A program made the translations under genes and the position numbers. Source: Magnetofaba australis IT-1 (GTDB lineage: Bacteria > Pseudomonadota > Magnetococcia > Magnetococcales > Magnetococcaceae). From it: a stretch of DNA of 64,000 nucleotides. How positions within the stretch are numbered: the first letter of the stretch is position 1; the number at the start of each line of letters is the position of its first letter. The notes beneath the pieces are model-generated. The model searched no databases. It had not been told where the DNA came from and saw only the letters and a program-made list of their open reading frames with translations. The stretch is taken from positions 596,958 to 660,957 of the forward strand of contig NZ_LVJN01000018.1 in NCBI RefSeq assembly GCF_002109495.1, written 5' to 3'. Positions 62,738 through 64,000 of the stretch are shown here, one piece after another.

Positions 62738-64000
62738 ATGATGATAGAACAAGATGACAGCGGCTGGAACCGCATACTCTCGGTTTCCCAACTCAACGAG
62801 CAGATTCGCGATCTGTTGGCCGAACGCTACCCCTATGTCAAGCTGCGCGGCGAGATCTCCAAACTCAGCGCGCCGTCGTCGGGCCACCTCTACTTCTCCC
62901 TCATCGACGAATTCTCCACCATCCGCGCGGTGGTATGGCGCTCCACCAAGGCGCGCATGACCTTCCAACCGCGCCAGGGCGACGCCGTAGTGGCCACCGG
63001 CCGCATCGACGCCTATCCGCCCCGCGGCGAGTATCAGTTCATCGTTGAGGCGATCCAGCCCGAAGGCGCGGGCGGCGAACGCGAACGCCTGCTGGCGCTG
63101 CACGCCAAATTGGAAGCCGAAGGGCTGTTCGACGAATCCCGCAAGCAGCCGCTGCCCTATCTCCCCGAGACCATCGGCGTGGTCACCTCTCAGAGCGGCG
63201 CGGCGATTCATGACATCATCCAGGTGCTGGAGACGCGCTTCGCGGGTTTTCACCTGATCCTCGCCCCGGCGCTGGTGCAGGGCGTCGGCGCGCCGGAGTC
63301 CATCGCCGCCGCTCTGACGCGCCTGGACGCCAGCGGTCTGTGCGATGTGATCATCTGCGGACGCGGCGGCGGCTCGGCGGAGGATCTGGCCTGCTTCAAC
63401 AGCGAACGGGTGGTGCGCGCCATCGCCGCCTGCCGCACCCCGATCGTGAGCGCGGTGGGCCATGAGGTGGACGTCACCCTGGCCGACATGGCCGCCGACC
63501 TGCGCGCCGCCACCCCCTCGGCGGCGGCGGAACGAGTGATGCCGGAGAAGCGCGAACTGCGGGCGCGCATCGATGGTCTGCTCGCCCTGCTGCAGAAGGC
63601 CGCCAGCGATCGGATTCGCCGCCAACGCCAGCTCACCGCCGCCCTGGCGCAGCGGCTGCAACACCCAAAACGCCGCATCGACCTGGCCCGCATGCGCGCC
63701 GACGAGATGAATGAACGCCTGGCCGACGCCTTCAACCGACTGCGCGCCCAGCGTCAAACCCGCGTCGAGCAGAGCGTCAAACGATTAAACGCCTGGGCGG
63801 GCGGCCCCACTTTGGCGCGCGCCTCCCGCCAACTGAACCAGTCTCAACGTCAACTGGGACAAGCGGTTGTGCGCGACCTGCAAAACAAACGCGCCAAACT
63901 GGCGGCTTTGGAAGCGCGTTTGCATGCCCTCTCGCCACTGGCGGTTCTGGAGCGCGGCTACGCCATTGCGCGCAACGCCCAAGGCGAAATCCTACGCTCC
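62738..64000 (+). CDS. xseA: Exodeoxyribonuclease VII large subunit (runs off the right edge)
   Basis: XseA with XseB degrades single-stranded DNA. The 421 codons seen include the N-terminal OB fold (SVSQLNEQIRDLLAERYPYVKLRG; GHLYFSLID) and the nuclease core (PYLPETIGVVTSQSGAAIHDI; ICGRGGGSAEDLACFN; AVGHEVDVTLADMAAD). A long coiled coil follows, then LSPLAVLERGYAI. Only the last few dozen residues are missing. The ATG at 62738 (MMIEQDDSG) is the likely start; the next codon is also ATG. Confidence 0.95.
   Translation, partial: MMIEQDDSGWNRILSVSQLNEQIRDLLAERYPYVKLRGEISKLSAPSSGHLYFSLIDEFSTIRAVVWRSTKARMTFQPRQGDAVVATGRIDAYPPRGEYQFIVEAIQPEGAGGERERLLALHAKLEAEGLFDESRKQPLPYLPETIGVVTSQSGAAIHDIIQVLETRFAGFHLILAPALVQGVGAPESIAAALTRLDASGLCDVIICGRGGGSAEDLACFNSERVVRAIAACRTPIVSAVGHEVDVTLADMAADLRAATPSAAAERVMPEKRELRARIDGLLALLQKAASDRIRRQRQLTAALAQRLQHPKRRIDLARMRADEMNERLADAFNRLRAQRQTRVEQSVKRLNAWAGGPTLARASRQLNQSQRQLGQAVVRDLQNKRAKLAALEARLHALSPLAVLERGYAIARNAQGEILRS

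Overview
The window comes from a GC-rich Gram-negative bacterium. It carries an LptD-type outer-membrane assembly gene, several lipoproteins, many Sec signal peptides and a Wzy-type surface polysaccharide locus. The housekeeping genes look proteobacterial, and the mix of Sel1 proteins, composite signalling proteins and low-complexity exported proteins would fit a deep-branching alphaproteobacterium such as the Magnetococcales. That placement is an inference; no rRNA is present to settle it. I see no tRNA or rRNA gene, CRISPR array or prophage.

Layout: 1-7.5 kb is housekeeping. It holds a tight minus-strand run tyrS-trpC-trpF-accD-folC-lptD(partial), then anmK, apaG and msrB. 7.5-13.4 kb holds a cytosolic chemoreceptor-like protein with a Rossmann-type front end, an unknown protein, a thioredoxin-like ferredoxin, a REC-SpoIIE-HATPase regulator and a degenerate TIR/NB-ARC-like protein. 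13.5-20.6 kb is an envelope module: a Met-rich exported protein, an OmpR/EnvZ-type two-component pair whose kinase has a very long Pro/Ala/Gln-rich periplasmic region, and five small exported proteins in a row. 21-29 kb holds an orphan pstS, a rubredoxin, an unknown exported protein and two large Sel1-repeat proteins. 29.1-36.6 kb starts with a candidate structured RNA that ends in a very strong terminator. An HPt protein, an esterase, a CNB-CNB-acyltransferase fusion, an FHA/degenerate GGDEF protein and a cytochrome c-PEGA lipoprotein follow.

37-46.5 kb is the patchy, mobile part: a small P-loop kinase, an IS3-family element with a partial tandem duplication, a broken IS1-family remnant and several copies of a GC-palindrome repeat. 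Between them lie nhaA and a sigma-54 activator gene divergent from a UDP-glucuronate decarboxylase (uxs) gene. 46.5-58.4 kb is a nine-gene minus-strand polysaccharide operon (two glycosyltransferases, wzy-like polymerase, asnB-like amidotransferase, two epimerases, WecA-like initiating transferase, CapD/FlaA1-like dehydratase, Wzz-like chain-length protein). No Wzx flippase is seen. 58.7-64 kb holds a pterin carbinolamine dehydratase, an Ala-repeat SPOR protein, a beta-propeller-like protein coupled to a DUF455 ferritin-like protein, and xseA (partial).

Most notable points: (1) a readable sigma-54 circuit in front of uxs, made of a GG-N10-GC promoter, an upstream 8+8 bp palindrome and a divergent activator; (2) an RNA with mutually exclusive hairpins ahead of the HPt gene; (3) the TIR/NB-ARC-like protein with a lost P-loop; (4) the two-component/exported low-complexity protein module; (5) the Rossmann-chemoreceptor fusion.
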